A stretch of DNA of 64,000 bases from VXNF01 sp964291305. Its GTDB lineage: Bacteria > Actinomycetota > Acidimicrobiia > Acidimicrobiales > CATQHL01. Under the pieces are notes generated by a model. The model saw only the letters and a program-made list of their open reading frames with translations. It had not been told where the DNA came from and did not search any database. The stretch is from positions 1,736,001-1,800,000 of the forward strand of contig OZ219783.1 in assembly GCA_964291305.2 (NCBI GenBank), in the 5' to 3' direction. Below, one piece after another: positions 52,759 to 62,079 of the stretch. The translations under genes were made by a program, and so were the position numbers. Positions within the stretch are counted from its first letter, which is position 1, and every line of letters begins with the position of its first letter.

Positions 52759-54864
52759 ATGCGACGAGGAATTACCGGGCTGCTAGCGATCTTGCTAGCC
52801 ACCGTGATGGTGGCGGCAGCGTGTGGTAGCGACGACACAGACACCACCACAGGCGATACTACGCCGGCTACTGCGGCACCCGGAGAGGGAACCGAGCCAG
52901 CCCCGGCGCCGCCGGCCGACGACGGGGCAGCGGAAGCACCCGCTGAGCCTCCTCCACCGCCGCCAAGCGCCGAGGACCTCACCGCAGCACTGGTGTTCGA
53001 CATCGGCGGCCGCGGCGACCAGTCGTTCAACGACTCCGCAGCTGCCGGCCTGGACCGGGCAGCGGCTGAGTTGGGCGTAAACACCACCGAGGCGTCACCT
53101 AACCCCGACGGTTCTAACCGGGCCGAACTGCTGCAGCTCGCCGCCGACGGCAGCGACCTGGTTATCGGCGTGGGCTTCCTCTTCGGCGAGTCCATCACGC
53201 AGGTAGCGGCCAACAACCCCGACACCCACTTCGGCATCATTGACAGCGCCCCCGAGGGCACCGACAACCTGGCCGGACTGGTCTTCGCCGAACACGAAGG
53301 CTCGTTCCTCGTCGGCGCCGCCGCCGCACTGAAGTCCACCACCGGCACCGTCGGCTTCATCGGCGGGGTGGACATCCCGCTAATCCGGCGCTTCCACGCC
53401 GGCTTCGAAGCAGGCGTAAAGGCGGTCAACCCAGACATCCGGATCCTGGACTCCTACGTAACCGAGCCGCCCGACTTTGACGGCTGGTTCCAGCCCGCGG
53501 AGGGCAAGATCATCGCCCAATCCATGTACGAGGCTGGCGCCGATGTCATCTATCACGCAGCCGGCGGCACGGGCGCAGGCCTATTCGAGGCGGCCAAAGA
53601 GTTCAGCGAGGCCGGCGGCTCCAAAGTCTGGGCCATCGGCGTGGACTCCGACCAGTACCACACGTCCGCCGAGGCGGTGCGACCGTACATCCTCACCTCG
53701 ATGCTCAAGCGAGTGGACGTGGCCGTATACAACACCATCGAAGCGGTAGTAAACGGCGACTTCACCGGCGGAACCACGGTATTCAATCTGGCCGTGGACG
53801 GCGTGGGCTACTCCACCAGCGGTGGCTTCGTTGACGACATCATTCCGCAGCTCGAGGAGTTCAAGCAGGCCATCGTGGGCGGCAGCATTGTCGTGCCCGA
53901 GACCACCGAGCGCGGCGGCGGTGAGGACATAACCGCAGCGCTGGTGTTCGACATCGGCGGCCGCGGTGACCAGTCGTTTAACGACTCCGCAGCTGCCGGC
54001 CTGGACCGAGCGGCCGACTTCCTCCGGGTGAACACCACAGAGGCGTCGCCTAACCCCGACGGTTCTAACCGGGCCGAACTGCTGCAGCTCGCCGCCGACG
54101 GCAGCGACCTGGTAATCGGCGTGGGCTTCCTCTTCGGCGAGTCCATCACGCAGGTAGCTGCCAACAACCCCGACACCCACTTCGCCATCATCGACAGCGC
54201 CCCCGATGGCACCGACAACCTGGCCGGACTGGTCTTCGCCGAACACGAAGGCTCGTTCTTGGTGGGTGTTGCCGCCGCGCTGAAGTCCACCACTGGCACC
54301 GTCGGCTTCATCGGCGGGGTGGACATCCCGCTCATCCGGCGCTTCCACGCCGGCTTCGAAGCAGGCGTAAAGGCGGTCAACCCCGACATTCGGATCTTGG
54401 ATTCCTATGTCACCGAGCCGCCCGACTTTGACGGCTGGTTCCAGCCCGCTGAGGGCAAGATCATCGCCCAATCCATGTACGAGGAAGGCGCCGATGTCAT
54501 TTATCACGCAGCCGGCGGCACCGGCGCAGGCCTATTCGAGGCGGCCAAAGAGTTCAGCGAGAGCGGCGACTCCAAAGTCTGGGCCATCGGCGTGGACTCC
54601 GACCAGTACTGGACATCGGCTGAGGCGGTGCGACCGTACATCCTCACCTCGATGCTCAAGCGAGTGGACGTGGCCGTCTACAGCGCCATCGAAGCGGTAG
54701 TGAATGGCACGTTCACCGGCGGAACCACGGTATTCAATCTGGCCGTGGACGGCGTGGGCTACTCCATCTCGGGTGGCTTCATCAACGACATCATCCCGCA
54801 GATTGAGGAGTTCAAGCAGGCCATCATCCGAGGCGACATCGTCGTCCCAGACACCACTGGCTAG
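52759..54864 (+). CDS. BMP-family nucleoside-binding lipoprotein with two tandem ligand domains
   Basis: A signal peptide ends in VAAAC (Cys ~residue 22), then a Thr/Pro/Ala linker. Two near-identical BMP (basic membrane protein/PnrA) domains follow: each begins TAALVFDIGGRGDQSFNDSA, contains LLQLAADGSDLVIGVGFLFG and HAGFEAGVKAVNPDIRILDSY-type segments, and ends in DDII/NDIIPQ-EEFKQAI. The repeat unit is 317 residues (951 bp). Ordinary BMP receptors have one domain (~350 residues). Next to it lies a nucleoside-type ABC transporter, so nucleosides are the likely ligand. ATG 52759 is preceded by cgagg. Confidence 0.92.
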   Translation: MRRGITGLLAILLATVMVAAACGSDDTDTTTGDTTPATAAPGEGTEPAPAPPADDGAAEAPAEPPPPPPSAEDLTAALVFDIGGRGDQSFNDSAAAGLDRAAAELGVNTTEASPNPDGSNRAELLQLAADGSDLVIGVGFLFGESITQVAANNPDTHFGIIDSAPEGTDNLAGLVFAEHEGSFLVGAAAALKSTTGTVGFIGGVDIPLIRRFHAGFEAGVKAVNPDIRILDSYVTEPPDFDGWFQPAEGKIIAQSMYEAGADVIYHAAGGTGAGLFEAAKEFSEAGGSKVWAIGVDSDQYHTSAEAVRPYILTSMLKRVDVAVYNTIEAVVNGDFTGGTTVFNLAVDGVGYSTSGGFVDDIIPQLEEFKQAIVGGSIVVPETTERGGGEDITAALVFDIGGRGDQSFNDSAAAGLDRAADFLRVNTTEASPNPDGSNRAELLQLAADGSDLVIGVGFLFGESITQVAANNPDTHFAIIDSAPDGTDNLAGLVFAEHEGSFLVGVAAALKSTTGTVGFIGGVDIPLIRRFHAGFEAGVKAVNPDIRILDSYVTEPPDFDGWFQPAEGKIIAQSMYEEGADVIYHAAGGTGAGLFEAAKEFSESGDSKVWAIGVDSDQYWTSAEAVRPYILTSMLKRVDVAVYSAIEAVVNGTFTGGTTVFNLAVDGVGYSISGGFINDIIPQIEEFKQAIIRGDIVVPDTTG

Positions 54865-54875
54865 TTACACCGGCG

Positions 54876-54927
54876 TGGTGCCGGCACTAGGTTCCCGAAC
54901 TGAATCCAAAAAACCGTGCCGGCACCA
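54876..54927. terminator. Long-armed palindrome between BMP and ATPase genes
   Basis: TGGTGCCGGCAC (54876-54887) and GTGCCGGCACCA (54916-54927) are exact reverse complements 28 bases apart, and each contains the palindrome GTGCCGGCAC. It lies 12 bases after the BMP stop. It may be a processing or attenuating hairpin that keeps the binding protein more abundant than the transporter, or two binding sites for a regulator. Confidence 0.5.
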
Positions 54928-55046
54928 ACGTTGAGCAGATTACTCAGGATCTCGCTAACAGGCATCCGCGGCGGCGTAGACCCACCGTCGGCACCAGCGC
55001 TGTGCCAAGCTAAGCACCGATCATACGCAGGAGGTCTACAACCCTC

Positions 55047-56606
55047 GTGACCGCACCGGCGCTCCAACTGGAGAACATCACCAAACGCTTCCCCGGCGTG
55101 TTGGCTAACGACCGGGTAAACCTCACGGTGGCCAAGGGCGAGATCCACGCCATCTGCGGTGAGAACGGCGCCGGCAAGTCCACGCTCATGAATGTCGTCT
55201 ACGGCATGCTGCCCGCCGACGAGGGCCGCATCCTGGTGAACGGCACTGAGATGCAATTCCGCTCGCCCCGCGATGCCCTAGCCGTGGGCATAGGCATGGT
55301 GCACCAGCACTTCATGCTGGCAGACAACCTGACGGTGCTAGAGAACATAATCCTGGGCTACGAACCCACTCGGGGGGCTGGGCGCATCGACTTTGCCCTC
55401 GCCCGACGCCTCATCTCCGAACTCAGCGAGGCCTACGGACTAGAAGTGGGCCTTGACGAGCCGGTAGAGAACCTCGGAGTCGGCGAGCGTCAGCGGGTGG
55501 AGATCATCAAAGTGCTCTACCGGGGCGCTCGCATCCTCATCCTCGACGAGCCCACCTCAGTGCTAGTGCCCCACGAGGTCGAGGAGTTGTTCCGCAACAT
55601 GCGCGAAATCTGCTCCCGCGGCGAGACGATCATCTTCATCGACCACAAGCTGGACGAAGTGTTAGAGATCGCCGAAACAATCTCGGTGCTGCGAGCCGGT
55701 CGCACCGTGGCAACGGTAAAGCCCGCCGATGTCACCCCCCACGACCTGGCAGAACTCATGGTCGGCTCGGAGCTACCCACGCCCGGCGCCCGGACCACAA
55801 CTACTCAGGAAGCAGTCGCCCTAAAGGTCCAGAACCTAAGTGTCATCTCTGGGGAAGACAGCAATCGCCAGATAGTCAGCGACGTAAACTTGGAGGTCCA
55901 CAAGGGCGAGATCGTCGGAGTCGCCGGCGTGGAAGGCAACGGGCAGCTGGAGCTTGTGGAGGCCTTGCTGGGGATCCGCCAACCGTCGGCGGGCCGCGTG
56001 GACCTAGCTGGCGAGGACATCACCGACTGGCCGGTTCGCCGCCGACGCGAAGCCGGGGTCGGCTACATCCCCGAAGATCGCCACCGTCGCGGTCTGCTCC
56101 TCCCGGCACCTTTGTGGGAGAACGCCATGCTCGGTCACCAGGGCAAGGAGCCCTACAGCCGCCACCACTACTGGCTAAACCCCAAAGGCGCGCGTAACAA
56201 GACCCGCGAACTCATTGCGGCCTTCGATGTACGTACGCCTGGTCCGGACGTGGCAGCGCACGCCCTTTCTGGTGGCAACCAGCAAAAACTCATCGTGGGT
56301 AGAGAGATGATCATGGCTCCCCGCCTGCTCATCGCCGCCCACCCCACCCGCGGGATCGACGTGGGTGCGCAAGCCGCCGTCTGGGAGACCCTGCGCCAGG
56401 CGCGTCAAGAGGGGCTAGCAGTGCTACTGGTTTCCGCCGACTTAGACGAACTCATCGGACTCTCCGACCGCCTACTAGTCATCTTCCGGGGACGAATATC
56501 CGCCGAACTCGACCCCATGACCGTCACGCCGCGGGAGTTGGGCGCCCACATGACCGGTGCGGCCGACGAGCTGCAGGACGACGTCCAGCAAGTGCAGCCC
56601 GCATGA
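55047..56606 (+). CDS. Nucleoside ABC transporter ATP-binding protein, two ATPase cassettes
   Basis: 519 residues with cassette one (GENGAGKST, signature-like LGVGERQRVEIIKV, ILDEPTSVL) and cassette two (GVEGNGQ replacing a Walker A; LSGGNQQKLIVGREM, LLIAAHPTRGID). This is the NupA/BmpB/RbsA arrangement, in which the second site is degenerate. GTG 55047 has a ggaggt site 11 bases upstream. It powers the following permease pair. Confidence 0.93.
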   Translation: MTAPALQLENITKRFPGVLANDRVNLTVAKGEIHAICGENGAGKSTLMNVVYGMLPADEGRILVNGTEMQFRSPRDALAVGIGMVHQHFMLADNLTVLENIILGYEPTRGAGRIDFALARRLISELSEAYGLEVGLDEPVENLGVGERQRVEIIKVLYRGARILILDEPTSVLVPHEVEELFRNMREICSRGETIIFIDHKLDEVLEIAETISVLRAGRTVATVKPADVTPHDLAELMVGSELPTPGARTTTTQEAVALKVQNLSVISGEDSNRQIVSDVNLEVHKGEIVGVAGVEGNGQLELVEALLGIRQPSAGRVDLAGEDITDWPVRRRREAGVGYIPEDRHRRGLLLPAPLWENAMLGHQGKEPYSRHHYWLNPKGARNKTRELIAAFDVRTPGPDVAAHALSGGNQQKLIVGREMIMAPRLLIAAHPTRGIDVGAQAAVWETLRQARQEGLAVLLVSADLDELIGLSDRLLVIFRGRISAELDPMTVTPRELGAHMTGAADELQDDVQQVQPA

Positions 56607-56649
56607 GGCCCCGGCGTCAGGCTGAGCCGCTAGAACACTCTCAGCGACC

Positions 56650-57924
56650 ATGAGTTCAGCATCGTCGTACCGGCTACCGCTTCAGCGGCGCATCACCTTG
56701 GCGATGGCCGCCCCCTTAGCTGCGCTGGTGCTTTCGCTCTTGATCGCCGCCCTGGCCATCGTGGCCGGCGGCACCAACCCGTTCCCGGCCTACGGGCGGA
56801 TGTTCTCCTTCGGTTTCGAGCTAGAGACCCTCGTAGACATGGTGAATCGGGCTACACCGCTGTACCTCTCGGCGGTGGCGGTAGCGATCGGCTTCCGCAT
56901 GAACCTCTTCAACATCGGCGTGGAGGGCCAGTACATCCTGGCCTCGATCATCGCGGCGCAGGTAGCAGCCGAAGTCTCCCTGCCAGCTCCGCTGCACCTG
57001 TTGATCATCGTGCTAGTTGCTATGGCCACCGGCGCAGCTTGGGCGCTCATCGCCGGAGTGCTGAAAGTTACCCGTGGAGTGCACGAGGTGATCTCCACCA
57101 TCATGCTGAACGCCATCGCCATTAAGTTCGTGGTGGCGATGCTGTTCCGCCAATGGGACGTGCCCGACGAAAGCCTCAACCAGGAGACCGCCGAGATTGC
57201 GCCCTCGGGTCGCATGCCCAACCTAAACGGCTTCGTAGAGCTATTCACCCGAGACATCGGCAAGGGCCGGGTGCTGTGGGGGTTCGTGATCGTGGCGATC
57301 ATCATCGGAATCCTCTACTGGCTATACGTGGCTCGGACCCGGCCGGGCTACGACCTGCGGGCCTCGGGATTGAACCCCCTAGCCGCCGAGGCAGCGGGCG
57401 TTCCCCCTAAGCGCATGGTCGTCGTGGCTATGGCTCTCAGCGGCGCGGCCGGCGGCCTTGTGGGTCTGCCCGAAATACTGGGACGCGACTTCGCTTACGG
57501 TCTGCAGTTCACTCAAGGGCTGGGCTTTGCCGGTATTGCGGTAGCGCTGCTTGGGCAAAATCATCCGGCAGGAATTGCCATCGGCGCCCTGGTGTTCGGC
57601 TTCCTAGACAGCGCGGCGCCCATTCTGGATGTGCACGGCGACGCCCCGCAAGAGATCGTCGAGATCATGAAGGGCATAATCATCTTCGCCGCGGTCATCG
57701 TCTACGTGGTAGTGCAACGGCGGCGCCAGGCAGAGGAGGCACGTATTGCGTCCCTGGCCATGGCCTCTAACAACCCGGATTCGCCGGGCGGAAACGTCCC
57801 CAGCAGCCCAGGTAACGCCCCCCGCAGCCCGGATGCAGCCACGCCAGACGAGCATGCGCCAGACGAGCATGCGCCAGACGAGCGTTCCGCGAGCCCTGAG
57901 TCCAAGGCGAACCCGTCGTCATGA
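56650..57924 (+). CDS. Nucleoside ABC transporter permease (NupP-like)
   Basis: 424 residues with eight or more helices and the motif GFRMNLFNIGVEGQYILASI, characteristic of the BMP-transporter permease family, and GLNPLAAEAAGVPPKRMVV. The C-terminal ~55 residues are a Pro/Asp/Glu-rich tail containing DEHAP repeats coded by a 15 bp repeat (57846-57890), probably disordered. It overlaps the next gene by 4 bases (ATGA). Confidence 0.92.
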   Translation: MSSASSYRLPLQRRITLAMAAPLAALVLSLLIAALAIVAGGTNPFPAYGRMFSFGFELETLVDMVNRATPLYLSAVAVAIGFRMNLFNIGVEGQYILASIIAAQVAAEVSLPAPLHLLIIVLVAMATGAAWALIAGVLKVTRGVHEVISTIMLNAIAIKFVVAMLFRQWDVPDESLNQETAEIAPSGRMPNLNGFVELFTRDIGKGRVLWGFVIVAIIIGILYWLYVARTRPGYDLRASGLNPLAAEAAGVPPKRMVVVAMALSGAAGGLVGLPEILGRDFAYGLQFTQGLGFAGIAVALLGQNHPAGIAIGALVFGFLDSAAPILDVHGDAPQEIVEIMKGIIIFAAVIVYVVVQRRRQAEEARIASLAMASNNPDSPGGNVPSSPGNAPRSPDAATPDEHAPDEHAPDERSASPESKANPSS

Positions 57925-59270
57925 GCACCCCATCTGAAACCACTTCCAGCGGCAGCCAGCCCAGCGACTGGAAACCGTTCAGACGCTTCGCCGGCCCGCC
58001 TGCCTGGTATCCCAAGCCGTCCAGCGCCCAGCAGGAGCAGCAATATCAGCGGCGGCTGCGGATTACGGTCTTCATCGTCATCGGGGTGGCACTGCTAGCC
58101 CTTACAGAGCAGTTCGCCCGGCCCGCCACCGACCAACTCTCCTTCAGCACTACCTGGTCGATTGCCCTGGCCTACGCAGTACCTGTGCTGATGCCCGCCC
58201 TGGGAGGCATCTTCGCCGAGCGGGCGGGGGTGGTGAACATCGGCTTGGAGGGGATGCTGATACTGGGCACCTGGTTCGGGGCTTGGGGGGCCTTGGAGTT
58301 TGGGCCTTGGTGGGGAATCCTCGTCGGCACTGCCGGCGGCGCTATCGGCGGACTGCTGCACGCCATTGCCACCGTGAGCTTCGGGGTTGACCACATAATC
58401 TCCGGTGCCGCCATTTTGGTCATGTCCCCCGGAATCGCCCGTTTCCTCTCTGACAAGGTGTTCGAGGGCCGCCCCGGCGGGGGCATCACGCAGTCACCTC
58501 GAGTTGAGAGCGTTGACTCCTTCAGCATCCCGTTCCTGGCCGGGGGTGCCGGCACCGCCGATGCGCTGGGACGAATCGAGAGCTGGGACTGGTTCTGGGT
58601 CTCCGACGCCGCCGGAATACTCCGCGGCTTCCTGTGGAACGTGTCCTGGCTGACGCTGGTGGCTTACGCCCTCGTGCCGATCTCGGTCTGGCTGCTTTGG
58701 CGCACCTCGTTTGGTCTGCGCCTGCGCAGCTGCGGCGAGCATCCGGTAGCGGCCGACAGCCTCGGTGTGGACGTCTACCGCTACAAGTACTACGGCGTCG
58801 TCATTTCGGGGGCGCTCTCGGGCTACGGCGGAGCCTTCTTGGTAATCGAGCTGACCGGCATCTACCGAGAGGGCCAGACCGCCGGTCGCGGCTTCATCGG
58901 CCTAGCCACCACCATCTTCGGCAACTGGCGACCAGTGGGGGCTGCTCTGGGCGGGCTACTGTTCGGCTTTACCGACACCCTGCAGTTGCGTGACAGGCCC
59001 GCGGTGCACGGTCTGCTGCTGCTGGTTATGCTAGCTCTGGGCCTAATGACGCTGGTGTTCCTGGTCCGCCGGCGATACCGGGCCGCCGCCGGGCTAGCCG
59101 TAGCCGCCGCCGGCTTCGCCGTGTGGCACTACACCACCGAGACAGTCCCCAAGCAGTTCCCCCAGGCACTGCCTTACATAACTGTGCTGCTGGTGCTGCT
59201 CTTCTACACCTCGAAACTGCGCATGCCCGCCGCCGACGGCATGCGCTACCGGCGGGGCCAGCAACAGTGA
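57921..59270 (+). CDS. Nucleoside ABC transporter permease (NupQ-like)
   Basis: 449 residues: a soluble ~45-residue start, then helices with IFAERAGVVNIGLEGMLILG and CGEHPVAADSLGVDVYRYKY, which are the paired-permease signatures. An additional C-terminal hydrophobic part (AAAGLAVAAAGFAVWHY, LPYITVLLVLLFY) is present. Stop overlaps the cdd start. Confidence 0.92.
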   Translation: MSTPSETTSSGSQPSDWKPFRRFAGPPAWYPKPSSAQQEQQYQRRLRITVFIVIGVALLALTEQFARPATDQLSFSTTWSIALAYAVPVLMPALGGIFAERAGVVNIGLEGMLILGTWFGAWGALEFGPWWGILVGTAGGAIGGLLHAIATVSFGVDHIISGAAILVMSPGIARFLSDKVFEGRPGGGITQSPRVESVDSFSIPFLAGGAGTADALGRIESWDWFWVSDAAGILRGFLWNVSWLTLVAYALVPISVWLLWRTSFGLRLRSCGEHPVAADSLGVDVYRYKYYGVVISGALSGYGGAFLVIELTGIYREGQTAGRGFIGLATTIFGNWRPVGAALGGLLFGFTDTLQLRDRPAVHGLLLLVMLALGLMTLVFLVRRRYRAAAGLAVAAAGFAVWHYTTETVPKQFPQALPYITVLLVLLFYTSKLRMPAADGMRYRRGQQQ

Positions 59271-59680
59271 GCGCCGGCGGCTCGGTCACCGCGGCAGAAG
59301 CCGACTGGGACAACCTTTTCCGCCAAGCCCGGACGGTGGCCGCCAACGCTTACTGCCCTTACTCCCGCTATCACGTGGGCGCCGCAGGGTTGGTAGACGA
59401 CGGGCGGATCTTGCTGGGTTGCAACGCCGAGAACGCCTCCTACGGGCTGGGGCTGTGCGCCGAGTGCTCTCTAGTGAGCGCTCTGCACACCAGCGGCGGC
59501 GGACGCCTAGTGGCAGTGGCAGTGGTCGGCGGCTACGACCTCGCTAATCTGCCGCCGGGCAAACCCTGCGGGCGCTGCCGGCAAGTGCTCTACGAAGTGG
59601 GCGGCCCCGAGTTGGTCATCAACCGAGACAGCACGCTGGCCGACCTGCTGCCCGAAGCCTTCGGCCCCGACGACCTGTGA
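59267..59680 (+). CDS. cdd: Cytidine deaminase
   Basis: 137 residues with YCPYSRYHVGAAG, CNAENASYG, LCAECS (Cys-Ala-Glu proton relay) and PCGRCRQVLYE (PCxxC zinc site). It converts cytidine and deoxycytidine to uridines. GTG 59267 overlaps the permease stop (GTGA) and its own stop overlaps deoA the same way, so translation is coupled. Confidence 0.95.
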   Translation: MSAGGSVTAAEADWDNLFRQARTVAANAYCPYSRYHVGAAGLVDDGRILLGCNAENASYGLGLCAECSLVSALHTSGGGRLVAVAVVGGYDLANLPPGKPCGRCRQVLYEVGGPELVINRDSTLADLLPEAFGPDDL

Positions 59681-60969
59681 GCAAATTCTCCGCAGTAGAC
59701 ATCATCTGCGCCAAGCGGGACGGCCGGGCGCTGAACTCCGAAGAGATCTCCTGGTTCATTGAGGGCTACACCGCTGGCCTCATCCCCGACGAGCAGGCCT
59801 CCGCCCTGCTGATGGCCATCTACTTCCAGTCCATGGCGCCCGACGAGTTGGCTGTCTGGACTCAGGCCATGATCGACTCCGGAGAGCGCTTAGACCTCAC
59901 GGGGCTCGACCGGCCCACCGTGGACAAGCACTCCACCGGCGGCGTAGGCGACAAGGTCTCACTGGTGCTAGCACCGCTCATGGCGGCCTGCGGGGCAGCG
60001 GTTCCCCAGCTCTCGGGTCGGGGGCTCGGCCACACCGGAGGCACGCTGGACAAGCTGGAGGCCATCAGCGGCTGGCGCGCCGAGCTATCCAACACCGAGA
60101 TCGCTGCCCAACTCGCCGACGTGGGTGCGGTGATCTGCGCCGCCGGGTCCGGCCTGGCACCCGCCGATCGGCGCATCTACGCCCTACGCGACGTGACCGG
60201 CACGGTGCCTTCGATCCCGCTGGTCGCCAGCTCCATCATGAGCAAGAAGATCGCCGAGGGCACCGGAGCCTTAGTGCTAGACGTGAAGGTGGGCTCGGGC
60301 GCTTTTATGAAGACCCAGGCGGAAGCCCGCCATCTGGCCGAAGCTATGGTCAGCCTCGGCGAAGCCCACGGTGTTAGCACTGCCGCCCTGCTAACAGGTA
60401 TGGACACCCCGCTGGGCCTGACAGCCGGCAACGCCCTGGAGGTGCGGGAGTCGGTGGAGACTTTGGCAGGTGGCGGACCCGCCGACTTGGTGGAGGTCAC
60501 GCTGGCCCTAGCCCGGGAGATGGCGGAGCTGGCCGGCCTCGACGCCGATCCCAGCGAAGTTCTAGCTTCGGGTGCCGCCATGGACGTTTGGCGGGCCATG
60601 ATTTCAGCCCAAGGCGGTGACCCAGACGCCGAACTGCCCAAGGCACCGATAGTCGAGACGGTGCCGGCACCAGCCGACGGGGTTCTGGGCCGCCTGGATG
60701 CTATGGCGGTGGGAGTCGCCGCCTGGCGCCTGGGAGCTGGCAGGGTGCGCAAGGAGGACCAAGTAAGCGCCGCCGCCGGCGTGGTGTGCTTGGCAGCCGA
60801 GGGTGAGACGGTGCGAGCCGGCGAGCCGCTGCTGGAGTTACACACTGAGGACGAGACGCTGCTGCCGGGCGCCCTTGCCGCCCTCGAAGGCGGCTTTGAG
60901 GTAGTTGCCGAGGCCGGCCCGCCCCGGCCTTTGGTGCTGGAACGAGTTGCCGCCGGCAGGCGGACGTGA
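59677..60969 (+). CDS. deoA: Thymidine phosphorylase (pyrimidine nucleoside phosphorylase family)
   Basis: KHSTGGVGDKVSLVLAPL, SGRGLGHTGGTLDKLE, and KIAEGTGALVLDVKVGSGAFM are glycosyltransferase family 3 signatures. It cleaves thymidine/uridine to base and (deoxy)ribose-1-phosphate. 430 residues, normal. GTG 59677 overlaps cdd by 4 bases. Confidence 0.95.
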   Translation: MSKFSAVDIICAKRDGRALNSEEISWFIEGYTAGLIPDEQASALLMAIYFQSMAPDELAVWTQAMIDSGERLDLTGLDRPTVDKHSTGGVGDKVSLVLAPLMAACGAAVPQLSGRGLGHTGGTLDKLEAISGWRAELSNTEIAAQLADVGAVICAAGSGLAPADRRIYALRDVTGTVPSIPLVASSIMSKKIAEGTGALVLDVKVGSGAFMKTQAEARHLAEAMVSLGEAHGVSTAALLTGMDTPLGLTAGNALEVRESVETLAGGGPADLVEVTLALAREMAELAGLDADPSEVLASGAAMDVWRAMISAQGGDPDAELPKAPIVETVPAPADGVLGRLDAMAVGVAAWRLGAGRVRKEDQVSAAAGVVCLAAEGETVRAGEPLLELHTEDETLLPGALAALEGGFEVVAEAGPPRPLVLERVAAGRRT

Positions 60970-62054
60970 ACCAGGCCACACCAACGCTAAACCAGATCAG
61001 GCGGGCGCCGAAGGTGCTGCTGCACGACCACTTAGACGGCGGGCTGCGACCTGGCACCATCGTGGAGTTGGCCGCCGAGGGCAACTACCGCAACCTGCCC
61101 ACCAACGACCCGGACGAGCTAGCCCGCTGGATCAACCAGGCAGCCTCGGGGCAAAGCCTGGAGGCCTATCTGGAGACGTTCACCCACACTGTGGGGGTCA
61201 TGCAAACCGCCGACGCCATTGTGCGGGTAGCCGCCGAGTGCGCCGAGGACCTAGCGGCTGACGGCGTGGTGTTCGCCGAGGTGCGCTTCGCCCCCGAGTT
61301 GCTGACCCAGGGCGGCCTCAGCATGGACGAGGCGGTGAGTAGCGTGCTGGAAGGCTTCTCCGTTGGCAGCCATGGGCGAAACATCCAGGTGGTGGGGCTG
61401 CTCTGCGCCATGCGGGGTGCAGCTCACGCCCGCGAGGTAGCCGAGTTAGCAGTTGCTTACCGTCAGCACGGCATCGTCGGCTTCGACATCGCTGGCGCCG
61501 AGGCGGGCTACCCGCCCACCCACCACCTCTCCGCCTTCCAGTACTTGCAGCGAGAGAACTTCCATTTCACAATCCACGCTGGGGAAGGTTTCGGCCTGCC
61601 GTCTATTTGGGAGGCCGTGCAGTACTGCGGCGCCGAGCGACTGGGCCACGGCGTGAGAATCACCGAGGACATCCACCCAAACCCCTACGACCCTAAGGCA
61701 CCGCCCCGGCTGGGGCCTCTAGCCGCCTACGTGCGAGACCGTCGCATTCCCCTGGAGGTGTGCCCCAGTTCCAATGTGCATACCGCCCTGGCGCCCTCTA
61801 TTGCCAGCCATCCCATCGACTTGCTGCGCCGCCTGCGCTTCCGGGTCACCATCAACACCGACAACCGGCTAATGAGTAACACTTGTCTCAGCCAGGAAAT
61901 GCACCTCTGCGCCGAGGCCTTCGGCTGGTCTATGGCTGACTTACGCTGGCTCACGATTAACGCCATGAAGAGTTCATTCATCCCTTTCGACGAGCGGCTG
62001 GCTTTGATCGACGAAGTAATCAAGCCTGGCTTCGCCGATTTAGCTGCCGCTTGA
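60966..62054 (+). CDS. add: Adenosine deaminase
   Basis: LLHDHLDGGLRPGTI carries the metal-binding HxH of the family, EVRFAPELLTQGGLS, HAGEGFGLPSIWEA (His-Ala-Gly-Glu), LGHGVRI and CPSSNVHT, INTDNR complete it. Zinc enzyme converting adenosine to inosine. GTG 60966 overlaps deoA by 4 bases. Confidence 0.95.
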   Translation: MNQATPTLNQIRRAPKVLLHDHLDGGLRPGTIVELAAEGNYRNLPTNDPDELARWINQAASGQSLEAYLETFTHTVGVMQTADAIVRVAAECAEDLAADGVVFAEVRFAPELLTQGGLSMDEAVSSVLEGFSVGSHGRNIQVVGLLCAMRGAAHAREVAELAVAYRQHGIVGFDIAGAEAGYPPTHHLSAFQYLQRENFHFTIHAGEGFGLPSIWEAVQYCGAERLGHGVRITEDIHPNPYDPKAPPRLGPLAAYVRDRRIPLEVCPSSNVHTALAPSIASHPIDLLRRLRFRVTINTDNRLMSNTCLSQEMHLCAEAFGWSMADLRWLTINAMKSSFIPFDERLALIDEVIKPGFADLAAA

Positions 62055-62079
62055 GCCGCCCGACAACGAGGAGCAGACC

